A stretch of DNA of 64,000 nucleotides. Origin: Variovorax sp. CF313. Its GTDB lineage: Bacteria > Pseudomonadota > Gammaproteobacteria > Burkholderiales > Burkholderiaceae_C. Position 1 is the stretch's first letter. Every line of letters begins with the position of its first letter. Of this stretch, positions 47,014-56,087 are shown in pieces. The notes beneath the pieces were generated by a model. That model was not told where the DNA came from. It saw nothing but the letters and a program-made list of their open reading frames with translations, and did not search any database. The translations under genes were made by a program, and so were the position numbers. The stretch lies in assembly GCF_000282635.1 (NCBI RefSeq), contig NZ_AKIW01000023.1, positions 1 through 64,000 on the forward strand, in the 5' to 3' direction.

Positions 47014-48930
47014 ATGTTTGATACCTTCCGCAAGTACAACAAGGTCGTCATGATTTTCTTGTTCTTGCTGATCATTCCCTCGTTCGTGTTCTTCGGCGTC
47101 GAGCGCTATCAGGGATTCGGGCGCGACGAGAAGGTCGCCCGCATCGAAGGGCACGACATCACGAAGCCCGAATGGGATCAGCAGCACCGCGTTGAGACGG
47201 ACCGTATTCGCCAGCAGTCGCCCAACGTCGACCCGACCTTGCTCGAGTCGGATGCATTGCGCTACGCCACGCTGGAGCGCATGGTGCGCGACCGCGTGCT
47301 GGCCGCCGCGGCGGCCAAGGTCAACATGACGGTGTCCGAAGAGCGCCTGTCGCGCATCTTCGCGCAGGACCCGGGCCTGGCCGCGTTCCGTACACCCGAC
47401 GGCAAGTTCGACCGCGAGGCCTTCCAGCGCGTGACCGGCCGCACGCCGGAGCAGTACGAAGCTTCGGTGCGCTCCGACATGGCAACGCAGCAGGTGCTGC
47501 TGGGCGTCTCCGGCACGGCCTTCACGCCGCCTGCATTGGCCGCCACGACCATCAATGCCTTCTACGACAGCCGCGAAATCCAGGTGGCGCGCTTCGGCCC
47601 CGACAGCTTTGCTTCGAAGGTGACGGTGAGCGATGCCGACATCGAGGCCTACTACAAGGGCCACACGGCGCAGTTCCAGGCGCCCGAGCAGGCCAGCATC
47701 GAATACCTCGTGCTCGACCTCGACGCGGCCAAGAAGAACGTCGTCGTGAACGAGGCCGACCTCAAGACCTACTACGAACAGAATGCCGCGCGCTTCGGCA
47801 CCAAGGAAGAGCGCCGTGCAAGCCACATCCTGATCACCGCGCCGTCCAGCATGCCCGCGGCGGATCGCGAAAAGGCCAAGGCCAAGGCCGAGCAGTTGCT
47901 GGCCGAAGTGAAGAAGTCGCCTGCCAGCTTCGCCGACGTTGCACGCAAGAATTCGCAGGACCCGGGTTCGGCGGAGAAGGGCGGCGACCTCGACTTCGTG
48001 ACGAAGGGCGCCATGGTCAAGCCTTTCGAAGACGCGATGTTCGCGCTCAAGAAGGGCGAAACCAGCGGCGTCGTCGAAACCGAATTCGGCTATCACATCA
48101 TTCGCCTGACCGACATCAAGCCGGCCGTGGTGCCGCCTTTCGAGCAGGTGCGCGCGACCATCGAGAACGACATGCGCTCGCAGCAGGCCACGCAGGAGTT
48201 CGCGAAGGCCGCCGAAGCATTCACCGACGCCGTCTACCAGTCGCCCGACAGCCTCAAGCCCGCTGCCGAGAAGCTGAAGCTCACGATCCAGACGGCCAAC
48301 AATGTTGCGCGCGTGCCCGCACCGGGCAGCACCGGCCCGATGGCCAGCCGCAATTTCCTGAGCGCGCTTTTCGCAACCGATTCGCTTGAACGCAAGCAGA
48401 ACACCGAGGCGATCGAAGTCGGCCCGAGCCAACTCGCATCGGGCCGCGTGACGAAGTACACGCCTGGACATCCGGTGCCGCTGGCCGACGTCAAGGACAA
48501 GATCCGTGCGCAACTCATTGCCGAACGCGCCTCGGTGCTCGCCAAGACCGAAGGCGAAGCCAAGCTCGCCGCGTGGACTGCCAAGGCGGACGGTGCGACT
48601 TTCGGCGCGCCTCTGACCGTTTCGCGCCGCGAAGCGCAGTCGCAGCCACTGCCGGTCATCGATGCCGCGTTGCGTGCCGACCCTTCCAAGCTGCCCGCAC
48701 TCGTGGGCGTGGACCTCGGCTCGCAGGGCTATGCCGTGGTCCGCGTGACCAAGGTCGTTCCGCGCACGCCGCCGGCGCCCGAACTCGCGAAGCAGGAACA
48801 GGCACAGGTCGGCCAGTCCGTGGCTGCCGCAGAAGACGCCGCGTACTACAACCTGCTGAAGGACCGTTTCAAGGCCGAGATCCTGGTGCCGAAGCCGACG
48901 GAGCCGCTGCCGCCCGCCGCGGGCCGCTGA
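47014..48930 (+). CDS. ppiD: Peptidyl-prolyl isomerase PpiD (SurA_N/parvulin family)
   Basis: This 638-residue periplasmic chaperone is anchored by one N-terminal helix (about residues 12-28, VVMIFLFLLIIPSFVFFGVE). A large SurA-N-like region surrounds one parvulin domain at about 265-365 (RRASHILI ... SFADVARKNSQDPGSAEKGG ... GYHIIRLTDI). It helps outer-membrane and secreted proteins leaving the Sec translocon. Its place after hupB is conserved in many proteobacteria. Confidence 0.92.
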   Translation: MFDTFRKYNKVVMIFLFLLIIPSFVFFGVERYQGFGRDEKVARIEGHDITKPEWDQQHRVETDRIRQQSPNVDPTLLESDALRYATLERMVRDRVLAAAAAKVNMTVSEERLSRIFAQDPGLAAFRTPDGKFDREAFQRVTGRTPEQYEASVRSDMATQQVLLGVSGTAFTPPALAATTINAFYDSREIQVARFGPDSFASKVTVSDADIEAYYKGHTAQFQAPEQASIEYLVLDLDAAKKNVVVNEADLKTYYEQNAARFGTKEERRASHILITAPSSMPAADREKAKAKAEQLLAEVKKSPASFADVARKNSQDPGSAEKGGDLDFVTKGAMVKPFEDAMFALKKGETSGVVETEFGYHIIRLTDIKPAVVPPFEQVRATIENDMRSQQATQEFAKAAEAFTDAVYQSPDSLKPAAEKLKLTIQTANNVARVPAPGSTGPMASRNFLSALFATDSLERKQNTEAIEVGPSQLASGRVTKYTPGHPVPLADVKDKIRAQLIAERASVLAKTEGEAKLAAWTAKADGATFGAPLTVSRREAQSQPLPVIDAALRADPSKLPALVGVDLGSQGYAVVRVTKVVPRTPPAPELAKQEQAQVGQSVAAAEDAAYYNLLKDRFKAEILVPKPTEPLPPAAGR

Positions 48931-48952
48931 CGTACACAGCGTTGCCAGAGAC

Positions 48953-48982
48953 AGCCCGAGCCGACCGCTCGGGCTTTTTTTT
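48953..48982 (+). terminator. Rho-independent terminator of ppiD
   Basis: A perfect 9-bp stem AGCCCGAGC / GCTCGGGCT with a CGACC loop is followed by a run of T residues, 20 bp after the ppiD stop. Confidence 0.9.
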
Positions 48983-49046
48983 GGCCCCCATGAATCGGTC
49001 GCCCGAGGGACAAGCTGCGGCTCGGCTTCTTGCCAGAATCCCGTGC

Positions 49047-49721
49047 ATGGGAACCCTCTATCTCGTGCGCCACGGACAGGCCAGTTTTGGCGCTGCCGAC
49101 TATGACAACCTGAGCGAACTCGGGCACCGGCAGTCCGTTCGCCTCGGCGAGTACTGGCGCGAGCGTGGCATGAAGTTCGATGCCGTCATCACCGGCACGT
49201 TGAAGCGCCATCGCCAGACTTGGGAGGGTATCGCCAAGGGCCTCGGCCTGGAGCGCGACGACGTGCTGCCGTGGCCCGGCCTCAACGAATACGACAGCGA
49301 GGCGGTCATCGCCACCATCCACGAAGGCAAGCTGGAGAAGCCCGATTCGCCTGAGATGTACCGCCATCACTTTCGCCTGTTGCGCGAGGGGCTGGGCGCG
49401 TGGATGCAGGGCAGGACGACGCCGGCCGGAATGCCGAGCTATGTCGACTTCATGGCGGGCGTGACGACGGCGCTCGACCATGTCCGCGGTAAGCACCATG
49501 GCGCAAAGGTGCTGGTGGTGTCGAGCGGAGGGCCGATCAGCACGGCGGTGGGCCATGTGTTGGGGACGAGCGCGGAGACGACGATCGAACTCAACCTGCG
49601 TATTCGCAACACGTCGGTGACCGAGTTCGCCTTTACACCCAAGCGGCACATGCTCGTGACCTACAACACGCTGCCGCATCTGGACGGCCCTGCCTACGAA
49701 AGTTGGGTCACCTACTCCTGA
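49047..49721 (+). CDS. Histidine phosphatase superfamily protein
   Basis: This 224-residue protein starts GTLYLVRHGQASFGAADYDN, with the RHG motif whose His forms the phosphohistidine intermediate. Later residues expected of branch 1 are present: the Arg in TGTLKRHRQTWEG, the Glu in LNEYDSE and the second His replaced or shifted in the VVSSGGPIS segment (family usually VxHGGxI). The missing His at that point makes phosphatase activity less certain. It stands alone between ppiD and a convergent small gene. Confidence 0.85.
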   Translation: MGTLYLVRHGQASFGAADYDNLSELGHRQSVRLGEYWRERGMKFDAVITGTLKRHRQTWEGIAKGLGLERDDVLPWPGLNEYDSEAVIATIHEGKLEKPDSPEMYRHHFRLLREGLGAWMQGRTTPAGMPSYVDFMAGVTTALDHVRGKHHGAKVLVVSSGGPISTAVGHVLGTSAETTIELNLRIRNTSVTEFAFTPKRHMLVTYNTLPHLDGPAYESWVTYS

Positions 49722-49737
49722 AGTACTTGCCGCCGCG

Positions 49738-50073
49738 TCAGGCCTGCCACACGCCGTAGCCGGCCTTGCGCAGCGCGATGCCGAGATCGACCTCCATCAG
49801 GCGCGCGTCCTCGTAGGTCATGGGGTTGTAGCGTTCGTAGAGCGCCGGCAGCAGGTGAAGGCCGAACTCCTGTACGAAGCTGTTGGCCTGGATGCCGGCC
49901 TTGTGCTTGTCGAAGCGGATGTCGGGGTCCAGGCCGGTCATGCCGACGTAGACGAAGGGCTTGCCGAGTTGGTAGTCGGGGTTGGCCCGCCTGAAGCGGC
50001 GGTTGTTCCATACGCGGTCATCGAGCTCGACCACGTAGACATGATGCTTGGCGCGCGCTTTGCGGGGCATCAT
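49738..50073 (-). CDS. Small GIY-YIG-like protein of unknown function
   Basis: This 111-residue protein has a VYVVEL strand, then FVYVGMTGLDPDIRFDKHK, which matches the second half of the GIY-YIG nuclease motif including the Arg and His-containing helix, and a later Glu in the ARLMEVDLGIALRKAGYGV helix. The classic GIY triplet is replaced by VYV. It could be a small nuclease or a degenerate relative. Two adjacent ATG codons stand at the start. Confidence 0.65.
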   Translation of the reverse strand: MMPRKARAKHHVYVVELDDRVWNNRRFRRANPDYQLGKPFVYVGMTGLDPDIRFDKHKAGIQANSFVQEFGLHLLPALYERYNPMTYEDARLMEVDLGIALRKAGYGVWQA

Positions 50074-50113
50074 GATGGCCGTGCGCGTGAGGCGGCACGG
50101 CCCATTCTTCGCA

Positions 50114-50362
50114 TCAGCTCTTGCGCTTGATCAGGCCGTAGATGATGAGCAGCACGATCGCGCCCAGCACCGATGCGATGAAACCCGCGCCCTGGCCGGC
50201 GGTGTACCAGCCCAGCGATTGGCCGACGTAGGTGACGATCAGCGAACCGGCGACGCCGATGATGGTCGTGACGATGAAGCCGGCGGAGTCATCGCCTGGC
50301 TTGACGGCCCGCGCCACAAGACCCACGACGAACCCGATCAGGATGGTCCAGACGATGCTCAT
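50114..50362 (-). CDS. GlsB/YeaQ/YmgE-family small membrane protein
   Basis: This 82-residue protein has three hydrophobic segments and the Gly-rich family pattern: GFVVGLVARAVKPGDD, then TTIIGVAGSLIVTYVGQSLG, then GAIVLLIIYGLIKRK. The family responds to general stress; its action is unknown. The start at 50362 is chosen because the first helix begins there. Confidence 0.9.
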   Translation of the reverse strand: MSIVWTILIGFVVGLVARAVKPGDDSAGFIVTTIIGVAGSLIVTYVGQSLGWYTAGQGAGFIASVLGAIVLLIIYGLIKRKS

Positions 50363-50636
50363 GAAGAAATTCCTTTGAGATGTGATGAAGTGGAGATGGC
50401 CAGAAGCCATGCCCGTCGGCGCGGGTCGCATTCATGATAGCGGAGCGATATGCCTGTCGGTGCCGGCGATGAAGATCGGACAGGCGGGCTAGAATTTTTG
50501 CCGATCACCGCGATCGCGGCAGGCGTCGAAGCGCCGGCGCCGATCCCGGCGGGGAGACGAAATGTAGCTTTCGAGCCTCGCCATTGATTGCCTTCGTCAA
50601 AACAGCGATTTTTAACGCTACAATCGTAGGCTCTAC
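50363..50636. other. Intergenic region upstream of tRNA-His
   Basis: I see no gene in this 274-bp stretch. It must hold the divergent promoters of the small membrane protein gene and of tRNA-His; an ACAATC-like -10 stands about 15 bp before the tRNA. Confidence 0.5.
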
Positions 50637-50713
50637 GGTGGCTGTAGCTCAGCTGGTAGAGTCCCAGATTGTGATTCTGGTCGTCGTGGGTTCGAGTCCC
50701 ATCAGCCACCCCA
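50637..50713 (+). tRNA. tRNA-His (anticodon GTG)
   Basis: The gene includes the extra G at position -1 facing C73, which marks tRNA-His. Acceptor GTGGCTG pairs with CAGCCAC; the anticodon GTG is at 50671-50673; the T-arm reads GTGGG-TTCGAGT-CCCAT and CCA is encoded. Confidence 0.97.
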
Positions 50714-51003
50714 AAATATCTCCTTTGTGCTATTGCGCAATAGCGCTCAAAAAGGACCACAACGCCGGGTTTACCCGGCGTTGTCATTTCCGGCCGCCGC
50801 ATCTTCTTCTGCCCGCGCGCCGCTCCCCTTTCTCTCTTTTTTTCTCGTCTTGCCCGTATATAAAGCGCCCGTCGCGGATGGCTTTATGTTGCGAGTTGTT
50901 GCAATGACGCAATGCGCCGCCGTTTTTTTCGCCGGGCAGGATGCTTGTGGCAAATGTAAACTGAATTAAAATCCACCCGTTTTCAATTTTCAGGAGTCCA
51001 ACA
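50714..51003. other. Intergenic region between tRNA-His and the H-NS-family gene
   Basis: No gene is seen in these 290 bp. It holds a perfect 16-bp palindrome GCTATTGCGCAATAGC (50729-50744), a stable 11-bp hairpin with ACAACGCCGGG as one arm (50759-50784) that may end the tRNA-His transcript, and the promoter of the H-NS-family gene. Confidence 0.6.
50945..50972 (+). promoter_or_regulatory. Promoter of the H-NS-family gene
   Basis: TTGTGG (50945-50950) and TAAAAT (50967-50972) are spaced by 16 bp in an A/T-rich stretch. A CAGGAG ribosome-binding site follows at 50991-50996, 7 nt before the ATG. Confidence 0.6.
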
Positions 51004-51348
51004 ATGGCTTCGACCCTCGCCGATATCAATTCCCAGATCAAGAAGCATGACGAGCAGATTGCGCAATTGCGCAAGCAGGCCGAAGACCTGCGCAACCAGG
51101 AACGCGCGGGCGTGGTCGAAGAGTTGCGCAAGAAGATCGCCGAATACGGTTTGACGGCCTCCGATCTGAAACTCACCGGCCGTGCGGGCGCCGTCAAGCG
51201 CAGTGCAGGCGTCGCGCCCGCCAAGGCTGCCGCCAAATACCGCGGCCCGACGGGCGAAACCTGGTCGGGTGGCCGTGGCCGCAAGCCGCGCTGGGTGACC
51301 GAGGCATTGGCTGCGGGCAAGTCGCTTTCCGAGTACGAGATCAAGTAA
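51004..51348 (+). CDS. H-NS-family nucleoid-associated protein
   Basis: This 114-residue protein has an N-terminal coiled-coil oligomerisation part (INSQIKKHDEQIAQLRKQAE, about residues 8-50), a basic Ala/Lys linker and a C-terminal H-NS DNA-binding domain with TWSGGRGRKPRWVTEAL, the GRGRKPxW form typical of betaproteobacterial H-NS proteins. Such proteins silence A/T-rich, often foreign, DNA. A long terminator follows. Confidence 0.92.
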   Translation: MASTLADINSQIKKHDEQIAQLRKQAEDLRNQERAGVVEELRKKIAEYGLTASDLKLTGRAGAVKRSAGVAPAKAAAKYRGPTGETWSGGRGRKPRWVTEALAAGKSLSEYEIK

Positions 51349-51374
51349 GCGCCCCTGGCTTCTCCGGGCTGTGG

Positions 51375-51414
51375 CCCAATAAAAAAGCCCGCATGTGCGG
51401 GCTTTTTTATTGGG
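51375..51414. terminator. Bidirectional terminator with a perfect 19-bp stem
   Basis: The arms (51375-51393 and 51396-51414) are perfectly complementary, with a GCCCGCA/TGCGGGC core flanked by A and T runs. It lies between the convergent H-NS-family and quinone oxidoreductase genes and can end both. Confidence 0.92.
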
Positions 51415-51432
51415 CGTTCGCTGGTGGTGCGC

Positions 51433-52419
51433 TCAGTTCACCATCACCAGTTTTCCTTTGACGCCGCGCGAGCCCATGTGGGCGTAGGCAGCCTTCAATT
51501 CCGCCATGGGCATCGTGCTGTCGATCACCGGCTTGATCTTTCCCTGGCCGTACCACTGCGCCAATTCGGCCATCATCTGTGCATTGGCCTTGGGCTCGCG
51601 CCTGGCGAAATCCCCCCAGAACACGCCGACCAGCGAAGCGCCTTTCAGCAGTGTCAGGTTCAATGGCAGTGATGGAATCGGGCCGGACGCAAAACCGACA
51701 ACCAAATAACGGCCGCGCCACCCAATGGAGCGAAAGGCGGGCTCTGCAAAATCACCCCCCACCGGGTCGTAAATGACATCCGGTCCTTTACCGTCGGTGG
51801 CGGCCTTGACGGCATCGCGAAAACCGTTGGGCAGTGCATGCGTCGTGTAGTTGATCGTCGCGTCGGCGCCGATGGAGCGGCAAAGCTCGCATTTTTCATC
51901 GGTGGAGGCTGCAGCAATCACTCTGGCCCCGGCAGCCTTTGCGATCTGGATGGCCGCCGTGCCCACGCCGCCTGCCGCGCCGAGCACCAGCACGGTTTCG
52001 CCGGCCTTGAGTTGCGCTCGGTCCATCAGTGCGTGCCACGAGGTGGCGTAGATCATGATGAAAGCCGCGGCATCGACGTGGCCGAAACCTTCGGGCAACG
52101 GCATGCACAAGGCCGCGGGTGCCAGTGTGTGGGTGCCAAAGCCGCCCGTGCCCGACAGGCAGGCCACGTTTTGCCCGACCTTGAGGTGCGTGACGCCGTC
52201 GCCGACCGCCTGGACCACGCCCGCGTATTCGGAGCCCGGCACGAAGGGCAGGGGCGGCTTCATCTGGTATTTGTTCTGCACGATCAGCAGATCGGGGAAA
52301 TTCAGGCTCGCAGCCTTGATTTCGATCAGCACCTGGCCCGGGCCCGGGGTCGGGGTCGGCAGTTCCTTCCAGGTCAGCGCGTCGACGCCGGTGGGGTTTT
52401 CGCAAAGCCATGCGTGCAT
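51433..52419 (-). CDS. NADPH:quinone oxidoreductase-family protein (zinc-less MDR)
   Basis: This 328-residue medium-chain oxidoreductase has the GroES-like N-terminal domain (SLNFPDLLIVQNKYQMKPPL, PGSEYAGVV) and the Rossmann motif VLVLGAAGGVGTAAIQIAK, with YDPVGG in the NADPH domain. The catalytic and structural zinc Cys clusters are absent, as in quinone or enoyl reductases. The start at 52419 (MHAWLCENPTGVDALTWKEL) fits the family. Confidence 0.9.
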   Translation of the reverse strand: MHAWLCENPTGVDALTWKELPTPTPGPGQVLIEIKAASLNFPDLLIVQNKYQMKPPLPFVPGSEYAGVVQAVGDGVTHLKVGQNVACLSGTGGFGTHTLAPAALCMPLPEGFGHVDAAAFIMIYATSWHALMDRAQLKAGETVLVLGAAGGVGTAAIQIAKAAGARVIAAASTDEKCELCRSIGADATINYTTHALPNGFRDAVKAATDGKGPDVIYDPVGGDFAEPAFRSIGWRGRYLVVGFASGPIPSLPLNLTLLKGASLVGVFWGDFARREPKANAQMMAELAQWYGQGKIKPVIDSTMPMAELKAAYAHMGSRGVKGKLVMVN

Positions 52420-52546
52420 GCTCGAGTCTCCTTCGTGTGAGTCGGATGGGGCCAAAGAATGCGGGCGATGATAGGCGGCGCGGCAGGGTGGGCTTGTCCC
52501 TGCTGCGACGCACCCGGCGCCTACAATCCCGGGCATCCAGGACACC

Positions 52547-53305
52547 ATGAAGATACTAATTTCCAACGACGATGGCTTTCAGGCGCCGGGCATCGTCGCA
52601 CTGCATGACGCGCTCAGGGACATCGCCGATGTCGAGGTGGTCGCGCCCGAGCACAACAACAGTGCCAAATCGAACGCGCTGACCCTGGCGGCACCGCTCT
52701 ATGTGCGCGAGGCGCACAACGGCTTTCGCTACGTGACGGGCACGCCGGCCGATTGCGTGCACATCGCGCTCAAGGGCCTGCTCGACTACCGGCCCGACCT
52801 GGTGGTCTCCGGCATCAACAACGGCGCCAACATGGGCGACGACACCATTTATTCGGGCACGGTCGGCGCGGCGATGGAGGCCTACCTGTTCGGCATTCCG
52901 GCCATCGCGTTCTCGCAGATCGAAAAGGGCTGGGCGCATGTGGATGCGGCCGCCCAGGTGGCGCGGCGGCTGGTGCAGCAGATCGAGCGCGAGCGCATGC
53001 TGGGAGGCGCCGCCTTCCTGCTCAACGTGAACGTGCCGAACCTGCCTTTCGACGAGCTGAAGCCCGTCAAGGTCTGCAGGCTCGGCCGCCGCCATGCGGC
53101 GGAGAAGGTAATCACCCAGGACAGCCCGCGAGGCGAAACCATGTACTGGATCGCCGGCGCAGGCGGCGCCAAGGACAGCGGCGAAGGCACCGACTTCCAT
53201 GCCACCGCAGCCGGCCACATCGCGCTGACACCGCTGCAGATCGACCTGACCGACCACGCCAACCTTGGCCAATGGCGCGAGACGGTGGCCCGTCTCGGCA
53301 GTTGA
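52547..53305 (+). CDS. surE: 5'/3'-nucleotidase SurE
   Basis: This 252-residue phosphatase acts on nucleoside monophosphates and short polyphosphates. The metal-binding start ILISNDDGFQAPGI and the SGINNGANMGDDTIYSGTVG segment are diagnostic. It is the first gene of the surE-pcm-nlpD-rpoS-rlmD cluster, all on the plus strand with gaps of 1-30 bp. Confidence 0.95.
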   Translation: MKILISNDDGFQAPGIVALHDALRDIADVEVVAPEHNNSAKSNALTLAAPLYVREAHNGFRYVTGTPADCVHIALKGLLDYRPDLVVSGINNGANMGDDTIYSGTVGAAMEAYLFGIPAIAFSQIEKGWAHVDAAAQVARRLVQQIERERMLGGAAFLLNVNVPNLPFDELKPVKVCRLGRRHAAEKVITQDSPRGETMYWIAGAGGAKDSGEGTDFHATAAGHIALTPLQIDLTDHANLGQWRETVARLGS

Positions 53306-53306
53306 C

Positions 53307-54080
53307 ATGGCCACGCAGCGGCCGAGTTTCCCCGTTCGCCTGACACCCACCGCTTCGGCCGCCACGCGAGGGCGCATGCCCGCCGTGCCGGCCAAGCCCA
53401 TGGTGCCGTCCACGCCTTCGATGGCTTCCGATGCCGTGCGCGCGCGCATGGTGCAGAGGCTCGCGGCGCAGGGCATCTCCGATCCGCGGGTGCTGCGCGC
53501 AATGGGCGCCGTGGAGCGGCATCGCTTTGTCGACAGTGCGCTGGTCAACCAAGCCTACGAAGACACGAGCCTGCCGATCGGGTTGGGACAGACCATTTCG
53601 AAGCCCAACGTGGTGGCCCGCATGATCGAGCTGCTGATGGGCGCACCCGCGCTGGCTGGAAAGCCGCAGGACAAGCTCGGCCGCGTGCTCGAGATCGGCA
53701 CCGGTTGCGGCTATCAGGCTGCGGTGCTGAATCATGTGGCCACCGAGGTCTACAGCATCGAGCGCCTGCGCGGCCTGCACGAGCGCGCGCGCGCCAATCT
53801 GCGGCACTTCCGGCTGGCCACAGTACACCTGATGCTGGGCGACGGGATGATCGGCTATGCCAAGGGCGCGCCCTACGCCGGCATCATTGCCGCGGCTGGC
53901 GGCGAAGCCGTGCCCGAGGCCTGGATTACGCAGCTCGCGGTGGGCGGCCGCATCGTGGCACCGACCCATTCCGCAAGTGGTGGCCAGGCCCTTGTCGTCA
54001 TCGACAAGACCCCGCGGGGACTGGAGCGCCTCATTCTTGAGGCGGTTCACTTTGTCCCCCTAAAATCAGGCATCGCTTGA
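53307..54080 (+). CDS. pcm: Protein-L-isoaspartate O-methyltransferase
   Basis: This 257-residue SAM-dependent enzyme repairs damaged Asp/Asn residues. It has EDTSLPIGLGQTISKPNVVA, the SAM loop LEIGTGCGYQAAVL and the late GGRIVAP motif. Compared with E. coli Pcm (208), it has about 45 extra low-complexity residues at the N-terminus. It starts 1 bp after surE, implying coupling. Confidence 0.94.
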   Translation: MATQRPSFPVRLTPTASAATRGRMPAVPAKPMVPSTPSMASDAVRARMVQRLAAQGISDPRVLRAMGAVERHRFVDSALVNQAYEDTSLPIGLGQTISKPNVVARMIELLMGAPALAGKPQDKLGRVLEIGTGCGYQAAVLNHVATEVYSIERLRGLHERARANLRHFRLATVHLMLGDGMIGYAKGAPYAGIIAAAGGEAVPEAWITQLAVGGRIVAPTHSASGGQALVVIDKTPRGLERLILEAVHFVPLKSGIA

Positions 54081-54091
54081 AGGAATAACAA

Positions 54092-55003
54092 ATGCAGGGT
54101 TTTGGCAATCGGAGTTGGTTCGCTGGCGTCACGTTGGCCTTTGTGCTCGTGATCGCGGGCTGTTCCACACCGCGCGGGCCGGCGCCGGTCGAAGACCGCG
54201 GCACCATGTCGCGCGCGCCTGGCGCAGCAGTGCCCGGCGGCCCGCCCATCACCACCGACGCCAACGGCAAGCCGCTCGCCGGCATCGAAAACTATGGCAA
54301 GCCCGGCTACTACGCCGTGCGTCCTGGCGACACCATTCGCCGCATCGGTGCCGACACCGGCCAGCGCTGGCAGGACATCGTTCGCTGGAACAGTATCGAG
54401 AACCCCGACCTGATCGAAGTCGGCCAGGTGCTGCGCGTGATTCCGCCGGCAGGTTCGGGAACGGTCGTCGCGGCCGCGCCTGCAACACCGCCCGCCGCTT
54501 CGCCCGAAGGTGTGGTCACGAAGCCCGTGACGCCGCAGCCTGCGGTGGTGCCCTCGGCGCCCGCCAGCAGCGCGACGACCAAACCGCCGGTCACGGCTTC
54601 GCCGGCCGGTCCCGGCAGCGGAAATGTGGGTGATGAAGACATCGGCTGGATCTGGCCTGCGAGCGGTTCGCTGATCGCGGGCTTCGATGAGGCCAAGAAC
54701 AAGGGCTACGACATCAGCGGCAAGGCGGGCGACCCTGTGCTGGCTGCCGCCGACGGTCGCGTGGTCTATGCGGGCGCAGGCCTGCGTGGCTACGGCAACC
54801 TGATCATCCTGAAGCACAACAACACCTACCTCACGGCGTATGCCCACAACCAGACGCTGCTCGTGAAGGAAGACCAGTCGGTTCAGAAGGGCCAGAAAAT
54901 CGCCGAAATGGGCAACAGCGACGCCGATCGCGTGAAGCTGCATTTCGAGATCCGCCGCCAGGGCAAGCCCGTCGACCCTTCGCGCTACCTGCCCGGCCGG
55001 TGA
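54092..55003 (+). CDS. nlpD: NlpD-type lipoprotein, LysM and degenerate LytM (M23) domains
   Basis: This 303-residue lipoprotein (lipobox in LVIAGCSTP) has a LysM peptidoglycan-binding domain ([20 protein letters not shown]) and a C-terminal LytM domain. The first metal His is lost: NKGYDISG stands where active M23 enzymes have GxDxxxxH-type ligands, as in E. coli NlpD. It should therefore activate an amidase (AmiC) rather than cut peptidoglycan itself. The rpoS promoter is often inside nlpD in relatives. Confidence 0.92.
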   Translation: MQGFGNRSWFAGVTLAFVLVIAGCSTPRGPAPVEDRGTMSRAPGAAVPGGPPITTDANGKPLAGIENYGKPGYYAVRPGDTIRRIGADTGQRWQDIVRWNSIENPDLIEVGQVLRVIPPAGSGTVVAAAPATPPAASPEGVVTKPVTPQPAVVPSAPASSATTKPPVTASPAGPGSGNVGDEDIGWIWPASGSLIAGFDEAKNKGYDISGKAGDPVLAAADGRVVYAGAGLRGYGNLIILKHNNTYLTAYAHNQTLLVKEDQSVQKGQKIAEMGNSDADRVKLHFEIRRQGKPVDPSRYLPGR

Positions 55004-55007
55004 TGCC

Positions 55008-56057
55008 ATGGCTGCTTCCCGCCCCCGCCGCACGCTGTTGCCCGTGCGCGGGTTGGCGGGCAGGGGCAACCCATCTCCCGACAATGGTTGTCGTGAGTTC
55101 AACGGTGAGAGCGTTCACCCGCCACCGGAAGAGGGCTTAGAAGAACCACCAGCGGTGGACAGCGCGCTGCCTGCAGGCACTGTGAGCGAACAAATCGGCG
55201 GCGAGGGGGCGGATGCGTTGACCATCTACCTGCGCCAGGTCCGTCGCACCGAACTCTTCACGCCTGCGCAGGAATACCAGACCGCATGCGCCGCGCGAGC
55301 CGGCGACTTCGCGGCGCGGCAATCGATGATCGAGCACAACCTGCGGCTCGTGGTCAATATCGCCAAGAGCTACCTGGGCCGTGGCGTGCCGCTGTCGGAC
55401 CTCATCGAGGAAGGCAATCTCGGCCTGATGCACGCCATCACCAAGTTCGAGCCCGAACGCGGTTTTCGCTTTTCCACTTACGCGACCTGGTGGATCCGCC
55501 AGTCCGTCGAGCGTGCGGTCATGACGCAGGCGCGCGCGATCCGGTTGCCGGTGCATGTGGTGCGTGAGCTGCAGCAGGTGCTGCGGGCCCGCCGCACACT
55601 CGAAGGCGACGCCGAATTCCTCGCGCACCGGCCCGATGGCGTGCGCGTGGAAGACATCGCCGCGCTGCTCGGCCGCGAGGTGCAGGCGGTGGCCGACCTG
55701 CTGGCCCTGTCCGAAGCCCCGCGCTCGCTGGACGCGGGTGACGCGCGCGGGGACGAGGGCTTCACGCTGGCCGACACCGTGGCTTCCGAGGACGGGCAGG
55801 GCAGCCCGACCGACGTGACGCACATGCACGAGGTGGAGCGCCTGCTCGATCAGTGGGTGCTCGCCCTCGATGCGCGCGAACGCGAGGTGCTGGAGGGGCG
55901 CTATGGCCTGCACGACCGCGAGCCCGAAACGCTGGAGGTGCTGAGCGTGCGCCTCGGCCTCACGCGCGAGCGCGTCAGGCAGATCCAGAACGAGGCGCTG
56001 GCCAAGATGCGCCGCCAACTGGCCCGCGCTGGCGTCGAGCGCGACGCGCTGTTCTAG
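55008..56057 (+). CDS. rpoS: RNA polymerase sigma factor RpoS
   Basis: This 349-residue stationary-phase sigma factor has a low-complexity N-terminal part (about 60 residues), then [20 protein letters not shown] (region 1.2), region 2 ([32 protein letters not shown]) and region 4 ([20 protein letters not shown]). Its place after nlpD separates it from RpoD. The start lies 4 bp after the nlpD stop, so translation may be coupled. Confidence 0.94.
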   Translation: MAASRPRRTLLPVRGLAGRGNPSPDNGCREFNGESVHPPPEEGLEEPPAVDSALPAGTVSEQIGGEGADALTIYLRQVRRTELFTPAQEYQTACAARAGDFAARQSMIEHNLRLVVNIAKSYLGRGVPLSDLIEEGNLGLMHAITKFEPERGFRFSTYATWWIRQSVERAVMTQARAIRLPVHVVRELQQVLRARRTLEGDAEFLAHRPDGVRVEDIAALLGREVQAVADLLALSEAPRSLDAGDARGDEGFTLADTVASEDGQGSPTDVTHMHEVERLLDQWVLALDAREREVLEGRYGLHDREPETLEVLSVRLGLTRERVRQIQNEALAKMRRQLARAGVERDALF

Positions 56058-56087
56058 CTGCCTCGGCCACGCTGAGACAATCGGGGG

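Noticed and set aside
50637-50784. Phage or integrative element at tRNA-His
   Set aside because: No integrase, no direct repeat of the tRNA 3' end and no change of composition are visible nearby.
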